From: Enterovirga rhinocerotis
GTDB taxonomy: Bacteria; Pseudomonadota; Alphaproteobacteria; Rhizobiales; Beijerinckiaceae
Length of the DNA: 64,000 nt
Reading direction: 5' to 3'
NCBI RefSeq assembly: GCF_004363955.1
Contig: NZ_SNZR01000011.1
Span: 1,116,001-1,180,000, forward strand
In this document: positions 37,645 through 46,990 of the stretch, piece by piece
Numbering within the stretch: position 1 is the first letter of the stretch
How the letters are laid out: every line of letters begins with the position of its first letter
Notes under the pieces: generated by a model
What the model was told of the DNA's origin: nothing
Databases searched by the model: none
Seen by the model: the letters and a program-made list of their open reading frames with translations, nothing else
Translations under genes and position numbers: made by a program

Positions 37645-38592
37645 TCACTCAACCCGAAGCCCGGAATCCTTCACGATCGCGCCCCAGCGCTCGTGCTCGC
37701 CGCGCAGGAACCCCGGGAGATCCTTCGGGGCGTCGACGAATGTCCGCACCCCGATCTTGTTCAGTCTTTCGACGATATCGGGGGCGTTCATGACCTTCGT
37801 GATGGCGGCGCCCAGCCGGGCGATCCGCTCGGGCGGGGTCTTGGCGGGGGCGACGACCATCAGCCAGGGCGCGAAACTGAAGCCGGGATAGCCGAGTTCG
37901 GCGATCGTCGGCGTGTCGGGGAAGGCGGCCAGCCGCTTGTCGGTGGCAACGGCCAGAAGCGTCAGCTGCCTGTCGCGGATGAAGGGCTCGGTGACGGTGA
38001 CCGTGTCGATCGCCACGTCGACCATGCCGGCGATGAGGTCGGTCAGCGCGGGCACGCTGCCGCGATAGGGCACATGGAGCATGGAGGTGCCCGAGAGCTT
38101 CTTCAACGTCTCCATGCTGAGATGCGACAGGGTCCCGCTGCCGGACGAGGGGAAGGTGATCTTCCCCGGATTGGCTTTTGCCCGCGCGATCAGGTCCGGC
38201 AGGGACGTCAGCCGACGCGAGGGGTTGGCGACCATGAGCATCGGCAGGTCCACCACGAGTGCGACCGGCGCGAAATCCGTGAGGCTGTCATAGCCGACCG
38301 TCTTGTAGAGATGCGGATTGACCGCCAACGAGGCGAGGGGCGCGAGAACCAATGTCGAGCCATCGGGCGCGGCGCGAGCGAGGGCCCCGAGGGCGATGCT
38401 GCCGCCCTGGCCCGGGCGGTTCTCGACGATGACGTTCTCTTGGAGTTCGGGGCCGAGGCGCTCCGCGATCAGGCGTGCGACGATATCGGTGGTCTGCCCG
38501 GCGGGGAAGCCGACGACGATCCGTGAGAGGTCGGCCGCGTGCGCGGATGTCGCGCTCCCGATCAGCCAGACGATCAGAATAAGAACCCGCAT
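37645..38592 (-). CDS. Bug/TctC-family tripartite tricarboxylate transporter binding protein
   Basis: 315 aa. Signal peptide MRVLILIVWLIGSATSAHA. The mature domain has 'IVVGFPAGQTTDIVARLIAE', 'VENRPGQGGSIALGALARA', 'LHVPYRGSVPALTDLIAGMV' and 'TIAELGYPGFSFAPWLMVVA', all characteristic of Bug proteins. The ligand is usually a carboxylate or aromatic acid. TctA/TctB membrane partners are not in the window; orphan Bug proteins are common. Follows the CoA-transferase gene by 30 bp with GGGAGG before the ATG. Confidence 0.92.
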   Translation of the reverse strand: MRVLILIVWLIGSATSAHAADLSRIVVGFPAGQTTDIVARLIAERLGPELQENVIVENRPGQGGSIALGALARAAPDGSTLVLAPLASLAVNPHLYKTVGYDSLTDFAPVALVVDLPMLMVANPSRRLTSLPDLIARAKANPGKITFPSSGSGTLSHLSMETLKKLSGTSMLHVPYRGSVPALTDLIAGMVDVAIDTVTVTEPFIRDRQLTLLAVATDKRLAAFPDTPTIAELGYPGFSFAPWLMVVAPAKTPPERIARLGAAITKVMNAPDIVERLNKIGVRTFVDAPKDLPGFLRGEHERWGAIVKDSGLRVE

Positions 38593-38622
38593 GTTTTCCT
38601 CCCTCTGATTTTTTTGTTCTGC

Positions 38623-39843
38623 TTAGATTATCTGTTTTTCTCCGAGAGCCCTCTGCTCCTCTGCCGAAAGGCCGAGTTCCGCATAGACCTCTCCGTTATG
38701 CTGGCCGAGCGAGGGGCCGGCATGCCGGATCGAGCAGGGCGCCTCCGAGAAGCGCGGCACGATGCATTGCATGCGCACGGGGCCCAATTCGTCGTCCGGA
38801 ACGCTGACGATGGCCTCGCGCGCTCTGAATTGCGGGTCGGCGAAGACGTCGGCCGCATCGTAGATCGGAGAGAAGCCGACCTCGTGGGCATGAAGACGAT
38901 CGCGCAACTCCTCCAGCGTCAGGCGCTCGATCGCGCCCTGCACGATCGCGTCGAGGGCGCGGTTGTTGCGGACGCGCGAAGGGTTGTCGGCGAAGCGCGG
39001 ATCGCGCGGCAGCTCGTCGAGCCCGAGGGCGGCGCAGAGCCGGACGAAGATGCTCTGCGTGGAGGCCGCGATCGAGGCCCATTTGCCGTCCCGCGTCGCG
39101 TAGATGTTGCCGGGGGCGGCATATTGGCTGCGGTTCCCGGTGGCGGTTCTGGTCTGCCCGAGCTGGTCGTACTCGATGGCAAGGAACTCGAGCGTCCGCA
39201 GCATCGCCTCGGTGACCGAGCAGTCGATCTCCTGGCCGCGCAGGGACGGGTCGCCCTTGAGACGATACAGGTCCGCGAGGATGCCGAGCGCCCCGAACAG
39301 GCCTCCGACGGCATCCGAGATCGGGTAGCCGAGATGGAGCGGCACGCCATCCTCCTCGCCGCACATCCGTGTGAAGCCGCTCATCGCCTCGAAGATGCGA
39401 GCGAAGCCGGGGCGGTCGCGGTAAGGGCCGGTCTGGCCAAAGCCCGTCACGCGCAGGATCGTCAGGCGGGGATTGATGGCCTGGAGCCATTCCCGGGTGA
39501 TGCCCCAGCGATCGAGCGTTCCGGTCCTGAAGTTCTCGACGAGGACGTCGTGGTTCGCGACGAGCCGGCCGAGCAGGTCCTTTCCCTCGGCCGTGCGCAG
39601 GTCGAGCGTGATGCAGCGCTTGTTGCGATTGGTGACCTTCCACCAGAGAGGGACCCCGTCCTTGTGCGGAGCGAGGCGACGGAGGGCGTCGCCGGTCCCC
39701 GGCTCCTCGATCTTGACGACGTCGGCGCCGAGGTCGGCGAGCAGGGTGGAGGAGAATGGGCCGGCGATGACGCTCGATGCGTCGATGATCTTCAGGCCGG
39801 CGAGCGGCCCCGTGGCGGATGGGCGGGCGAGGGGTGTCGACAT
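38623..39843 (-). CDS. Class III (CaiB/BaiF) CoA-transferase
   Basis: 406 aa. 'GLKIIDASSVIAGPFSSTLLADLGADVVKIEEPGTGDALR', given here in parts, is the family's N-terminal block (key Asp/Gly/Glu in 'LADLGADVVKIE'), followed by 'NRNKRCITLDLR', 'DVLVENFRTGTLDRWG' and 'GYPISDAVGGLFGALGILAD'. Moves CoA between carboxylic acids. With the downstream Bug-type binding protein it suggests uptake and activation of a carboxylate. Divergent from the LysR gene at 39909 (65-bp spacer). Confidence 0.92.
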   Translation of the reverse strand: MSTPLARPSATGPLAGLKIIDASSVIAGPFSSTLLADLGADVVKIEEPGTGDALRRLAPHKDGVPLWWKVTNRNKRCITLDLRTAEGKDLLGRLVANHDVLVENFRTGTLDRWGITREWLQAINPRLTILRVTGFGQTGPYRDRPGFARIFEAMSGFTRMCGEEDGVPLHLGYPISDAVGGLFGALGILADLYRLKGDPSLRGQEIDCSVTEAMLRTLEFLAIEYDQLGQTRTATGNRSQYAAPGNIYATRDGKWASIAASTQSIFVRLCAALGLDELPRDPRFADNPSRVRNNRALDAIVQGAIERLTLEELRDRLHAHEVGFSPIYDAADVFADPQFRAREAIVSVPDDELGPVRMQCIVPRFSEAPCSIRHAGPSLGQHNGEVYAELGLSAEEQRALGEKQII

Positions 39844-39908
39844 GCGGGCATGATAGAAGCCGCCTCCGAATGCGATATTGTCATGCGAGCCATTTCAGAA
39901 TTGCCAAA

Positions 39909-40835
39909 ATGACATATCCGATCCTCGATCTCGCCCGGCTCAAAGCGTTCGTCGAGGTGGCCTCGCACGGCAGTTTCGCGCGCGCGGCCGCGACGCTCGG
40001 CACGGCGCAATCCGTGCTCAGCCGGCAGGTCTCGGCGCTGGAGCGCGATCTCGACGGGCGTCTCTTCGATCGGACCGGACGGGGCGTCGTCGTGACGGCG
40101 CTCGGCGAGAGGCTGCTGCCGCGCGGGCGGGCGCTGATCGCGGAGGCCGGCGCGTTCCGGGAGGCGAGCCGCAGCGGCCGGGAGGCGCCAAGCGGCGAAG
40201 TGACCCTCGGCGTCGTCCCCGTGGCGTCCCGGCGGCTGGTGGCGGCCGTCGTCGGCGCGGTGCGCGATCGGTATCCGGACATCCGCCTTCGGGCGATCGA
40301 GGCGTATAGCGGACAGGTCGAGGAGATGCTGGCCACGGAGAGGATCGAGATCGGGATCTTCAACCGTTACCGGGAGGCGCGCCTCCCGGGAGCCGACCTC
40401 CTGCTGCGCGGCGACATGCATGTCATCACCCGTACCGGACACCCTGCCGCCCTCGGAGCCGAGATCGCGCTGGGCGACTTGACGGGCGTTTCACTGGCGC
40501 TGCCGCTGCGTCCGAACAGCCTGACGAGCCTCCTGACCGGGCTTGCGGCCTCGCATCATCTCACGCTCGACATCCGGTTCGAGTCCGGCTCGACGTCGCT
40601 CACGCGCGAGGTTCTGCTGGCTTCGGACCTCGCGACGATCTCCGCCTATCACGTCTTCGCGGCCGAGATCGCGTCCGGCCAGGTCCGGGCGACCCGCATC
40701 GCCCATCCGGCCATCCGGCAGATGACGTGGATGTCGCTTGCGTCGCACCGCCCGCCCTCCGAGGCGACGCGTGCGGTCGCCGCCCTCTTCCGTCGGATGG
40801 CGGCCTCGCCGGAGCGCCTGCGTCCCGACGCCTGA
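39909..40835 (+). CDS. LysR-family transcriptional regulator
   Basis: 308 aa. N-terminal HTH 'LKAFVEVASHGSFARAAATL' and 'QSVLSRQVSALERDLDGRLF'; the effector domain starts near residue 95 ('GEVTLGVVPVASRRLVAAVV'). Probably controls the divergent CoA-transferase/Bug operon. A CATTT-N11-AAATG inverted repeat (39891-39911) overlaps its own start codon and could be an autoregulatory site. The 154 bp after it lead into the STAND locus with no visible terminator. Confidence 0.9.
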   Translation: MTYPILDLARLKAFVEVASHGSFARAAATLGTAQSVLSRQVSALERDLDGRLFDRTGRGVVVTALGERLLPRGRALIAEAGAFREASRSGREAPSGEVTLGVVPVASRRLVAAVVGAVRDRYPDIRLRAIEAYSGQVEEMLATERIEIGIFNRYREARLPGADLLLRGDMHVITRTGHPAALGAEIALGDLTGVSLALPLRPNSLTSLLTGLAASHHLTLDIRFESGSTSLTREVLLASDLATISAYHVFAAEIASGQVRATRIAHPAIRQMTWMSLASHRPPSEATRAVAALFRRMAASPERLRPDA

Positions 40836-40989
40836 CAGCCACGACATCGCGCCGAAACAATGCGTCCCCAAGGAGCGAGCGACAGGAACGGGACCCCGTG
40901 CCGCCTTTGCAGCCTCTCGCGCCCGCCGTAAGCACTCTCTCCCGTCGGCCGGCCGAGCCGGGCCGTCCCTGAACCCGCGAGCAGGACCG

Positions 40990-43900
40990 GTGAGCCGTCA
41001 GCGCCTTCGCATCTTCATCTCTTCGCCCGGCGACGTGCAGGAGGAGCGGCTCCGCGCCCATCTCGTCGTGCAGAAGCTCGCACGCGACTATCAGCGCTTC
41101 TTCCGGATCGAGCCCTATCTCTGGGAATACGAGCCGATGCTCGCATCGGGCCATTTCCAGGACGCGATCGAGCCGCCCAGCCAATCCGACGTCATGGTGC
41201 TGGTCGTCTATTCGCGGCTCGGCACGCCGCTGCCGGAGCGGACGGCGGCGCGGGAATATCGCGGCCTCGACGGGCGGGCGCCCGTCACCGGTACGGAATG
41301 GGAATTCGAGGACGCGCTCGACGCCCACCGCAAGCTCGGGGCGCCGGACCTCCTCGCCTATCGCAAGCTCGGGGACCCGCAGACCTCGCTCGCCGATGCC
41401 GGCAAACGCGCCGAGCAGGAGCGGCAATGGCAGGCGCTGGAAGGCTTCTGGGCCCGCCATTTCGAGGGCGGCGGCGTCTTCCTCGCCGGAAGCGCCAAGT
41501 TCCAGACGCTCGAGGAGTTCGATTCCAAGCTCGAGACCGATCTCGTCCGCCTGATCGAGGGCAAGATCGCGCAGGGGCTGCGGGACGTCTCGGGCACCGA
41601 CGAGGCGACCTGGCTCCAGGGCAGCCCGTTTCCGGGCCTCGCGGCCTATGATTTCGACGATGCGCCCGTCTTCTTCGGGCGGGACGCGCAGATCCGCGAG
41701 GCCTCGACGCGCCTCCAGGCGGCCGCGGATCACGGGACGGCGTTCCTCCTGATCCTCGGCGCCAGCGGTTCGGGAAAATCCTCGCTCGCCCGGGCGGGCC
41801 TCCTGCCGGCGCTCTTCGCCGCCAAGGCCGTGCCGGGCGTCGGCCTCTGGCGGCGCGTGATCCTGCGACCCGGGGAGGGAGGCGAGGATCCCGTGCTCGG
41901 CCTCGCCAAGGCCCTCGTCGCGGGTGATCCGGCCGCCGGGGAAGGGCTGCCCGAACTCCTCGCCTCCGGCGCGACGCCCGAGGCCCTGGCCTCGCATCTG
42001 CAGGCGGCGCCGGATGACCCGTCCTTCCCCTTCCGGCAGGCGCTGGCCGGCATCGCCGGCGAGGCGCGCTCGAAGCGGGGCCTCCTGCCGCACGAAGAGG
42101 CGCGCCTCGTCATCCTCGTCGACCAGCTCGAGGAGCTTCTGACCCGCGAGCTGGACCCGGAGCGCCGGGCGCTCTTCGTGCGCATCCTCGCGGGCCTTGC
42201 CCGCTCGGGCGTCGTCTGGGTGGTGGCGACCGTCCGCAACGACCTGTGGCACCGGGCGGCGGAGATCCCGGCGCTGGTGCAGCTGACGGAGGCCGGCGCC
42301 CGGCTCGACCTGCCGGTGCCCGGCGGGGCGGAGATCTTCGAGATCGTCCGCCGGCCCGCTGCCGCGGCCGGCATCGTCTTCGAGAAGGATCCCGAAAGCG
42401 GCGTCGGGCTCGACGCGGTGATCGCGCAGGCCGCCTCCGAGGAGCCCGGCGCGCTGCCCCTCCTCTCCGTGCTGCTGCGCTCGCTCTACGAGCGCGACAT
42501 CGTCGAGGGCCATGGCCGCGCGCTGACCTTCGCCGGCTACCGGGCCCTCGGCGAACTCAAGGGCGCCATCGCCCGCCGCGCCGATCAGGCGCTCGAGGCG
42601 CTGAAGGGGAGCGATCCCGAGGCCGCGGCCGCCCTGCCGCGCGTGCTACGCGCCCTCGTCACGGCCGCCGGAGACGGCACGGCCACCGCCCGCGCCGCCC
42701 GGCTCGACGCTTTCGCGCCGGGCGGGCCCGAGGCGCGGCTCGTGGCGGCCCTGCTCGCGCCCGAAAACCGGCTCCTCGTCGCCTCCGAGCGGGACGGGGT
42801 CGCGGAGGTGCGGATCGCGCACGAGGCGCTGCTCGAGAACTGGCCGAGCGCGCGCGAGCAGATCGCGATCGACCGGCGCGACCTCCAGACCCGTGCGCGG
42901 CTCGAAACGCTGCAGCGCCGCTGGCAGGAGGCCGGCCCGGCCGAGCGCAAGACGGCGCTCCTGACATCCCTCAACCTCGCCGAGGGCACAGATCTCGTCC
43001 GGCGCTGGGGCATCGCGCCCGAGAGCTCGCTCGGCAGCTTCGTCGCGCAGTCCCAGGCGGCCGAATCCTGGCGTCGCCGCCGCTTCGCCGTCGCGGCCGG
43101 GATCGTCGCCGTCATCTTCGCCGGCATCGCCGCCCTCGCGAGCCTGCAATGGCGGCGCGCGGAGGAGCAGACGCTCGTCGCCCGAGCCGCCGAGGAGACG
43201 CAGCGCGAGGCGCGAGGCCAGGCCGACTCGGCCCGGCGCGAGGCCGAGCGCGAGCGCGACCGCGCCGATACCGAGCGCCAGCGCGCGCTGGAGGCGCTGA
43301 AGGAGGCCAAGCGCAACACGGCGCGCACCCTCGCCGCCCAGGCCGAACTCGCGGCGGGGCGGTCGGAGATCGGCCGCGCGCTCACCCTCGCCGTCGAGGC
43401 GGGGGAGACGGAGGCCGACATCCTCGCTGCCGGCGAGCGCGGGGCGAGCCATGTCGCGCTTCTGCGCGCCCTCGCCGACAAGCGGGCGGTGCTGCATCTC
43501 GACCGGCCGAAGGGCCAGGGTCACGTGATCCCGCACGACTTCTACGGCGAGGCCGCGATCGCCTATGCCGACATGAATCTCGGCATCTTCCTCACCGAAC
43601 TGCCCTCGGGCCGTATCCGCCGGCTCGCCACGCTGCCGGAGGAGACGCTGCCGCTGCATGTGCGCGCCGCCGAGCCGCTCGGCCTCGTCGCGACGACGAG
43701 CGTCAAGAACCTGTTCGTCGTCGATGTCGCCAAGGCGTCCGTCCGCGCGCAGATCGGCTTCGAGGAGCGGATCGGGGCGCTCGAAATCCACCAGGGCAGC
43801 CGCACCGCGGCCCTCGGCACGGGAGCCGCGATCACCTTCGTCGATCTCGACAACCCCAAGAAGGGCGAACTGATCGCCGTCCCGGAGCCGAAGCCCGAAT

Positions 43901-45615
43901 ACCTCGTCGGCCAGGTCCGGTTCCTGCCCGGCGGCCGCAAGGTCCTCGTCACCTATGGGGCGACGATCTACGAATACGACCGCGATGCGAAGAGCTGGAG
44001 CGATCCGCTGCCCTTCGACCTGTCCGCCGAGACGACGGGGCTCACCCGCGACCTCTCGGACAAGATCGCCTCGCAGGCCATCGTGACGATGATCGAGCTG
44101 AGCCCCGATCCGCAGCGCGACCGCTTTCTCACCTATTCCAGCCTGCATCTGTCGGCCTTCCGGCGCGACGGGCGCCGCTACGATTACGACCGCGAGACGC
44201 TGGAGGGCGTGCTCTGGGCCGGCCTGAACGGGCCGGACAGCACGGGCGAGGCCATGGCGGTGCTGGGGCGGCGGAGCGAGGCGGGCTACGACCTGAAGGT
44301 CGTCTTCGTCTCCGAGGAGAAGAAGCCGCTCGTCTTCGACAGCTTCCGTGTCTCGGCGGCCGATCTCTCGAACGAGCAGCTCCAGGGCTGCAAGCTCTCG
44401 CGCGGCAACCGCTTCCTCGCCTGCCATTACAACGGCAAGGCGAGCCAGGGCCTCCATGTCTGGCACGTGGTCGGCGGCAAGCACCGGGATGCGCGGCTGG
44501 CCGGAGCGATGCTTCACCAATCGTCGGCCGCGTCCCTGCCGGACGGACGCCTTCTTGCGGGCGAGGGCGGCGGCCTCCGCCTCCTGCCCGGCGGCGAGCG
44601 GCCGCAGGGCAAGGTCGCCTGGGGCGACACCTGGCGGATCGGCGCCCCGGTCGGGGACTACGTTCCCGCCTCGGCGCCGGGTCAGGTCCAGGTGCTGCGG
44701 GTCTCGGGCGGCAAGGTCGAGACGGTGCTGCCGCCTCAGGCGGGGCGGGCCGTCGCCCTGACGCCGGGTCTCGACCGCGCGCTCGTCCTGAAGACGGACC
44801 AGATCGTGCTGCACGAATTGCCCTCGGGCCGGCAGCTCTTCGCCGTCCCGGGCCTCGCAGGGCTCGCCGCGGCAGGTGCGCGGGCCGATGGCAGCGAGAT
44901 CGTCGCCGCGACGCGCGAGGCCGTCTACGCGATCGACGGGGCGAGCGGCCGCATCAAGGCCTCCTGGCCGATCCGGATGGCGGCGGGGAGCCTCGCGGCG
45001 GTCGATGCGGAGCGCCGCGTCGTCGTGTTCGCGGGCGTGAAAGAGCTCGAGGTTTTCGATCTCGCCTCGCGCGCGACCCGGCCGGCGGCGCCGGCGCTCG
45101 GCGAGGCGAAGGTCATCCACATCGCTTTGGCGCTCGATCGCGATCGGATCGTGCTCGCCCTTGACGGCGGGGCCGTGGTGGCTGTCGATGGGACGGGCCG
45201 GGCGGCCTGGGCGCTGAAGCCCGCCGCCGACGAGACCTTCGAGGTGAATGCCATGCCCGGCCAGAAGGCCCACGGCACCGTGCTCCAGCTCGCCGTGTCG
45301 GGGGGCGGGCGGCTCGCGATCGTCCGCCAGGACATGCCGCAGATCGACCTGCACGAGATCGAGACCGGCCAGTACCTGACCCAGCTCACGCCGCCATGGA
45401 TGGCCGGCGTTCCGTCCCATGTCGGCTTCGGCCGGGAGGATCGGATCGCGAGTTCCTGGGCCTTGCACGCCATCGTGCGGGAGAAGCCCAACGCCGTCTC
45501 GCTGCACGCCCTTCCGCTGACGCGCCCCGAGGCGCTGGAGGCGGCGAAGTCCGCCTTGCGGACGCTCACCCCCCGCCTTCCCGACGGCTCGCCCCGTTCG
45601 GCCAAGACCCCCTGA
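40990..45615 (+). CDS. DUF4062 / nSTAND-type NTPase / TM / propeller-like signalling protein
   Basis: 1541 aa. Residues ~4-105 form a DUF4062 domain ('RLRIFISSPGDVQEERLRAH'), a TIR-like Rossmannoid module. An NTPase core starts near 220 ('GSPFPGLAAYDFDDAPVFFG'): Walker A GASGSGKS at 257-264, Walker B 'VILVDQLEEL' with Asp378, and a 'PGALPLLSVLLRSLYER' helical lid, matching the novel-STAND 1 group. One transmembrane helix (~700-722) and an Arg/Glu-rich coiled coil (~725-790) follow. Residues ~830-1541 are repeated beta-type sequence, propeller-like but degenerate WD. The GTG has AGGA six bases upstream. The kinase gene follows after 7 bp. Confidence 0.85.
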   Translation: MSRQRLRIFISSPGDVQEERLRAHLVVQKLARDYQRFFRIEPYLWEYEPMLASGHFQDAIEPPSQSDVMVLVVYSRLGTPLPERTAAREYRGLDGRAPVTGTEWEFEDALDAHRKLGAPDLLAYRKLGDPQTSLADAGKRAEQERQWQALEGFWARHFEGGGVFLAGSAKFQTLEEFDSKLETDLVRLIEGKIAQGLRDVSGTDEATWLQGSPFPGLAAYDFDDAPVFFGRDAQIREASTRLQAAADHGTAFLLILGASGSGKSSLARAGLLPALFAAKAVPGVGLWRRVILRPGEGGEDPVLGLAKALVAGDPAAGEGLPELLASGATPEALASHLQAAPDDPSFPFRQALAGIAGEARSKRGLLPHEEARLVILVDQLEELLTRELDPERRALFVRILAGLARSGVVWVVATVRNDLWHRAAEIPALVQLTEAGARLDLPVPGGAEIFEIVRRPAAAAGIVFEKDPESGVGLDAVIAQAASEEPGALPLLSVLLRSLYERDIVEGHGRALTFAGYRALGELKGAIARRADQALEALKGSDPEAAAALPRVLRALVTAAGDGTATARAARLDAFAPGGPEARLVAALLAPENRLLVASERDGVAEVRIAHEALLENWPSAREQIAIDRRDLQTRARLETLQRRWQEAGPAERKTALLTSLNLAEGTDLVRRWGIAPESSLGSFVAQSQAAESWRRRRFAVAAGIVAVIFAGIAALASLQWRRAEEQTLVARAAEETQREARGQADSARREAERERDRADTERQRALEALKEAKRNTARTLAAQAELAAGRSEIGRALTLAVEAGETEADILAAGERGASHVALLRALADKRAVLHLDRPKGQGHVIPHDFYGEAAIAYADMNLGIFLTELPSGRIRRLATLPEETLPLHVRAAEPLGLVATTSVKNLFVVDVAKASVRAQIGFEERIGALEIHQGSRTAALGTGAAITFVDLDNPKKGELIAVPEPKPEYLVGQVRFLPGGRKVLVTYGATIYEYDRDAKSWSDPLPFDLSAETTGLTRDLSDKIASQAIVTMIELSPDPQRDRFLTYSSLHLSAFRRDGRRYDYDRETLEGVLWAGLNGPDSTGEAMAVLGRRSEAGYDLKVVFVSEEKKPLVFDSFRVSAADLSNEQLQGCKLSRGNRFLACHYNGKASQGLHVWHVVGGKHRDARLAGAMLHQSSAASLPDGRLLAGEGGGLRLLPGGERPQGKVAWGDTWRIGAPVGDYVPASAPGQVQVLRVSGGKVETVLPPQAGRAVALTPGLDRALVLKTDQIVLHELPSGRQLFAVPGLAGLAAAGARADGSEIVAATREAVYAIDGASGRIKASWPIRMAAGSLAAVDAERRVVVFAGVKELEVFDLASRATRPAAPALGEAKVIHIALALDRDRIVLALDGGAVVAVDGTGRAAWALKPAADETFEVNAMPGQKAHGTVLQLAVSGGGRLAIVRQDMPQIDLHEIETGQYLTQLTPPWMAGVPSHVGFGREDRIASSWALHAIVREKPNAVSLHALPLTRPEALEAAKSALRTLTPRLPDGSPRSAKTP

Positions 45616-45622
45616 GGCGGCG

Positions 45623-46990
45623 ATGCTGCGTCTGTTCGGAGCCGGCTCCGGCGATCTCTCCCTCGGGCAGGAATGCCGCCTGCGCAATGCCGGGACGGTC
45701 GGCATCGTGGGGCGCAAGCTCGGCGCCGGAGGGCAGGGCGCCGTCTACATCGTGGATGTCGGCGGCCGCGAGCTCGCGCTGAAATGGTACCATCCGCATG
45801 TCGTCGACATCGACACGACGTTGCGGTCCCGGATCGAGCGCCTCGTCCAGGAGGGGCCGCCCGATAACCGCTTCCTGTTCCCCTTCGACCTCGTCACGGT
45901 CGAGGGGCGGCGGGAATTCGGCTACGTCATGCCGGTCGTCTCCTCGGACCGGCGGCCCTTCAGAGACATCCTCGCCCCGGCGCCGAAGCGGCTCGATCTC
46001 GGCCTCGAGGCGCGGGCGACCGCCTGTTACGAGATCGCCGATTCCTTCCAGCAGCTCCACACGCGCGGGCTCTGCTACCAGGACATCAATTTCGGCTCGT
46101 TCTTCATCGATCCGATCCGCGGCGGCATCCTCATCTGCGACGCCGACAACATCACCGTCGAGGGGCTGCAGGGCGGGGTGCTCGGTACGCCGAAATTCAT
46201 GGCGCCCGAGATCGTGCGGCGGGAGACGATCCCCTCCTCGCGCACGGACCTCTACTCGATGGCCGTGCTGTTCTTCTACGCGCTCTTCCAATGGCATCCG
46301 CTGGAAGGGATGCGCGACGCGGCGGGCGGGCAGAAGACGCCGGACGAGGTCATGCGGCTCTACGGCCGCGACCCGCTCTTCATCTTCGATCCGCGCAGCA
46401 GTGACAACGCGCCCGTCCCCGGCGCGCATGACTGGGTCGTCGCGCGCTGGAAGGCGATGCCGGCTTCGCTGCGCGATCTCTTCACGCGCTCCTTCACGGA
46501 CGGGCTCTGGAACCCGGACGCACGCGTCGTCGAGACCGAGTGGCGGGCGGCCATGGCGCGGCTGCGCGATGCCGTGACCCATTGCCCGACCTGCACCTTC
46601 GAGATCCCGCTCGACATGAGCGCGAGCGAGGCCCAGCCGCGCTGCCCGGTCTGCGCCACGGCCGTGCCGCGCCCGACGCGGATGACGCTCGGCCGCTATC
46701 TCGTCGCCATGCAGGCGGATCGCCGCCTCTTCGCACACCATGTCGAGCCGACGGCGCCGATCGCGATGCGGGACTCGGTGGCGGCGGTGGACAAGCATCC
46801 GACCGACGAGTCGATCCTCGGCCTCCGCAACCTCACCCAGGCGCCCTGGCGCGGCCGGACGAGCGGCGGCCAGCCCGTCACTATCGTGCCCGGGCGGACG
46901 GTGCGCATCATCGATGGGCTCGGGATCGATTTCGGCCGGCGCGAGGGCGTCGTCGCGGGGGCGGATCCGTCGGCGAGGAGCGCGGCGTGA
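45623..46990 (+). CDS. TerY-P-type serine/threonine protein kinase with zinc ribbon
   Basis: 455 aa. Glycine loop 'KLGAGGQGAVYIV', ATP-binding Lys54 in 'LALKWYHP', catalytic loop 'CYQDINFGS' with Asp154 (YQD in place of HRD), metal-binding 'CDADN' (Asp173-Ala-Asp175 in place of DFG), and 'GTPKFMAPEIV'. These variants match kinases of the vWA/PP2C/kinase (TerY-P) triad. A CPTC-x(n)-CPVC zinc ribbon (~335-360) and a small C-terminal beta module (~397-441) follow. The stop overlaps the GTG of the PP2C gene (GTGA). Confidence 0.88.
   Translation: MLRLFGAGSGDLSLGQECRLRNAGTVGIVGRKLGAGGQGAVYIVDVGGRELALKWYHPHVVDIDTTLRSRIERLVQEGPPDNRFLFPFDLVTVEGRREFGYVMPVVSSDRRPFRDILAPAPKRLDLGLEARATACYEIADSFQQLHTRGLCYQDINFGSFFIDPIRGGILICDADNITVEGLQGGVLGTPKFMAPEIVRRETIPSSRTDLYSMAVLFFYALFQWHPLEGMRDAAGGQKTPDEVMRLYGRDPLFIFDPRSSDNAPVPGAHDWVVARWKAMPASLRDLFTRSFTDGLWNPDARVVETEWRAAMARLRDAVTHCPTCTFEIPLDMSASEAQPRCPVCATAVPRPTRMTLGRYLVAMQADRRLFAHHVEPTAPIAMRDSVAAVDKHPTDESILGLRNLTQAPWRGRTSGGQPVTIVPGRTVRIIDGLGIDFGRREGVVAGADPSARSAA

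Noticed and set aside
39891-39911. CATTT-N11-AAATG as a firm LysR operator
   Set aside because: The dyad is short, AT-only at its arms and overlaps the start codon, so chance cannot be excluded; kept only as a remark in the gene entry.
42646-45717. Open frame of ~1020 codons antisense to the STAND gene
   Set aside because: Low-complexity Arg/Glu/Gly-rich sequence with no start signal; the sense strand has the Walker motifs and good codon positions.
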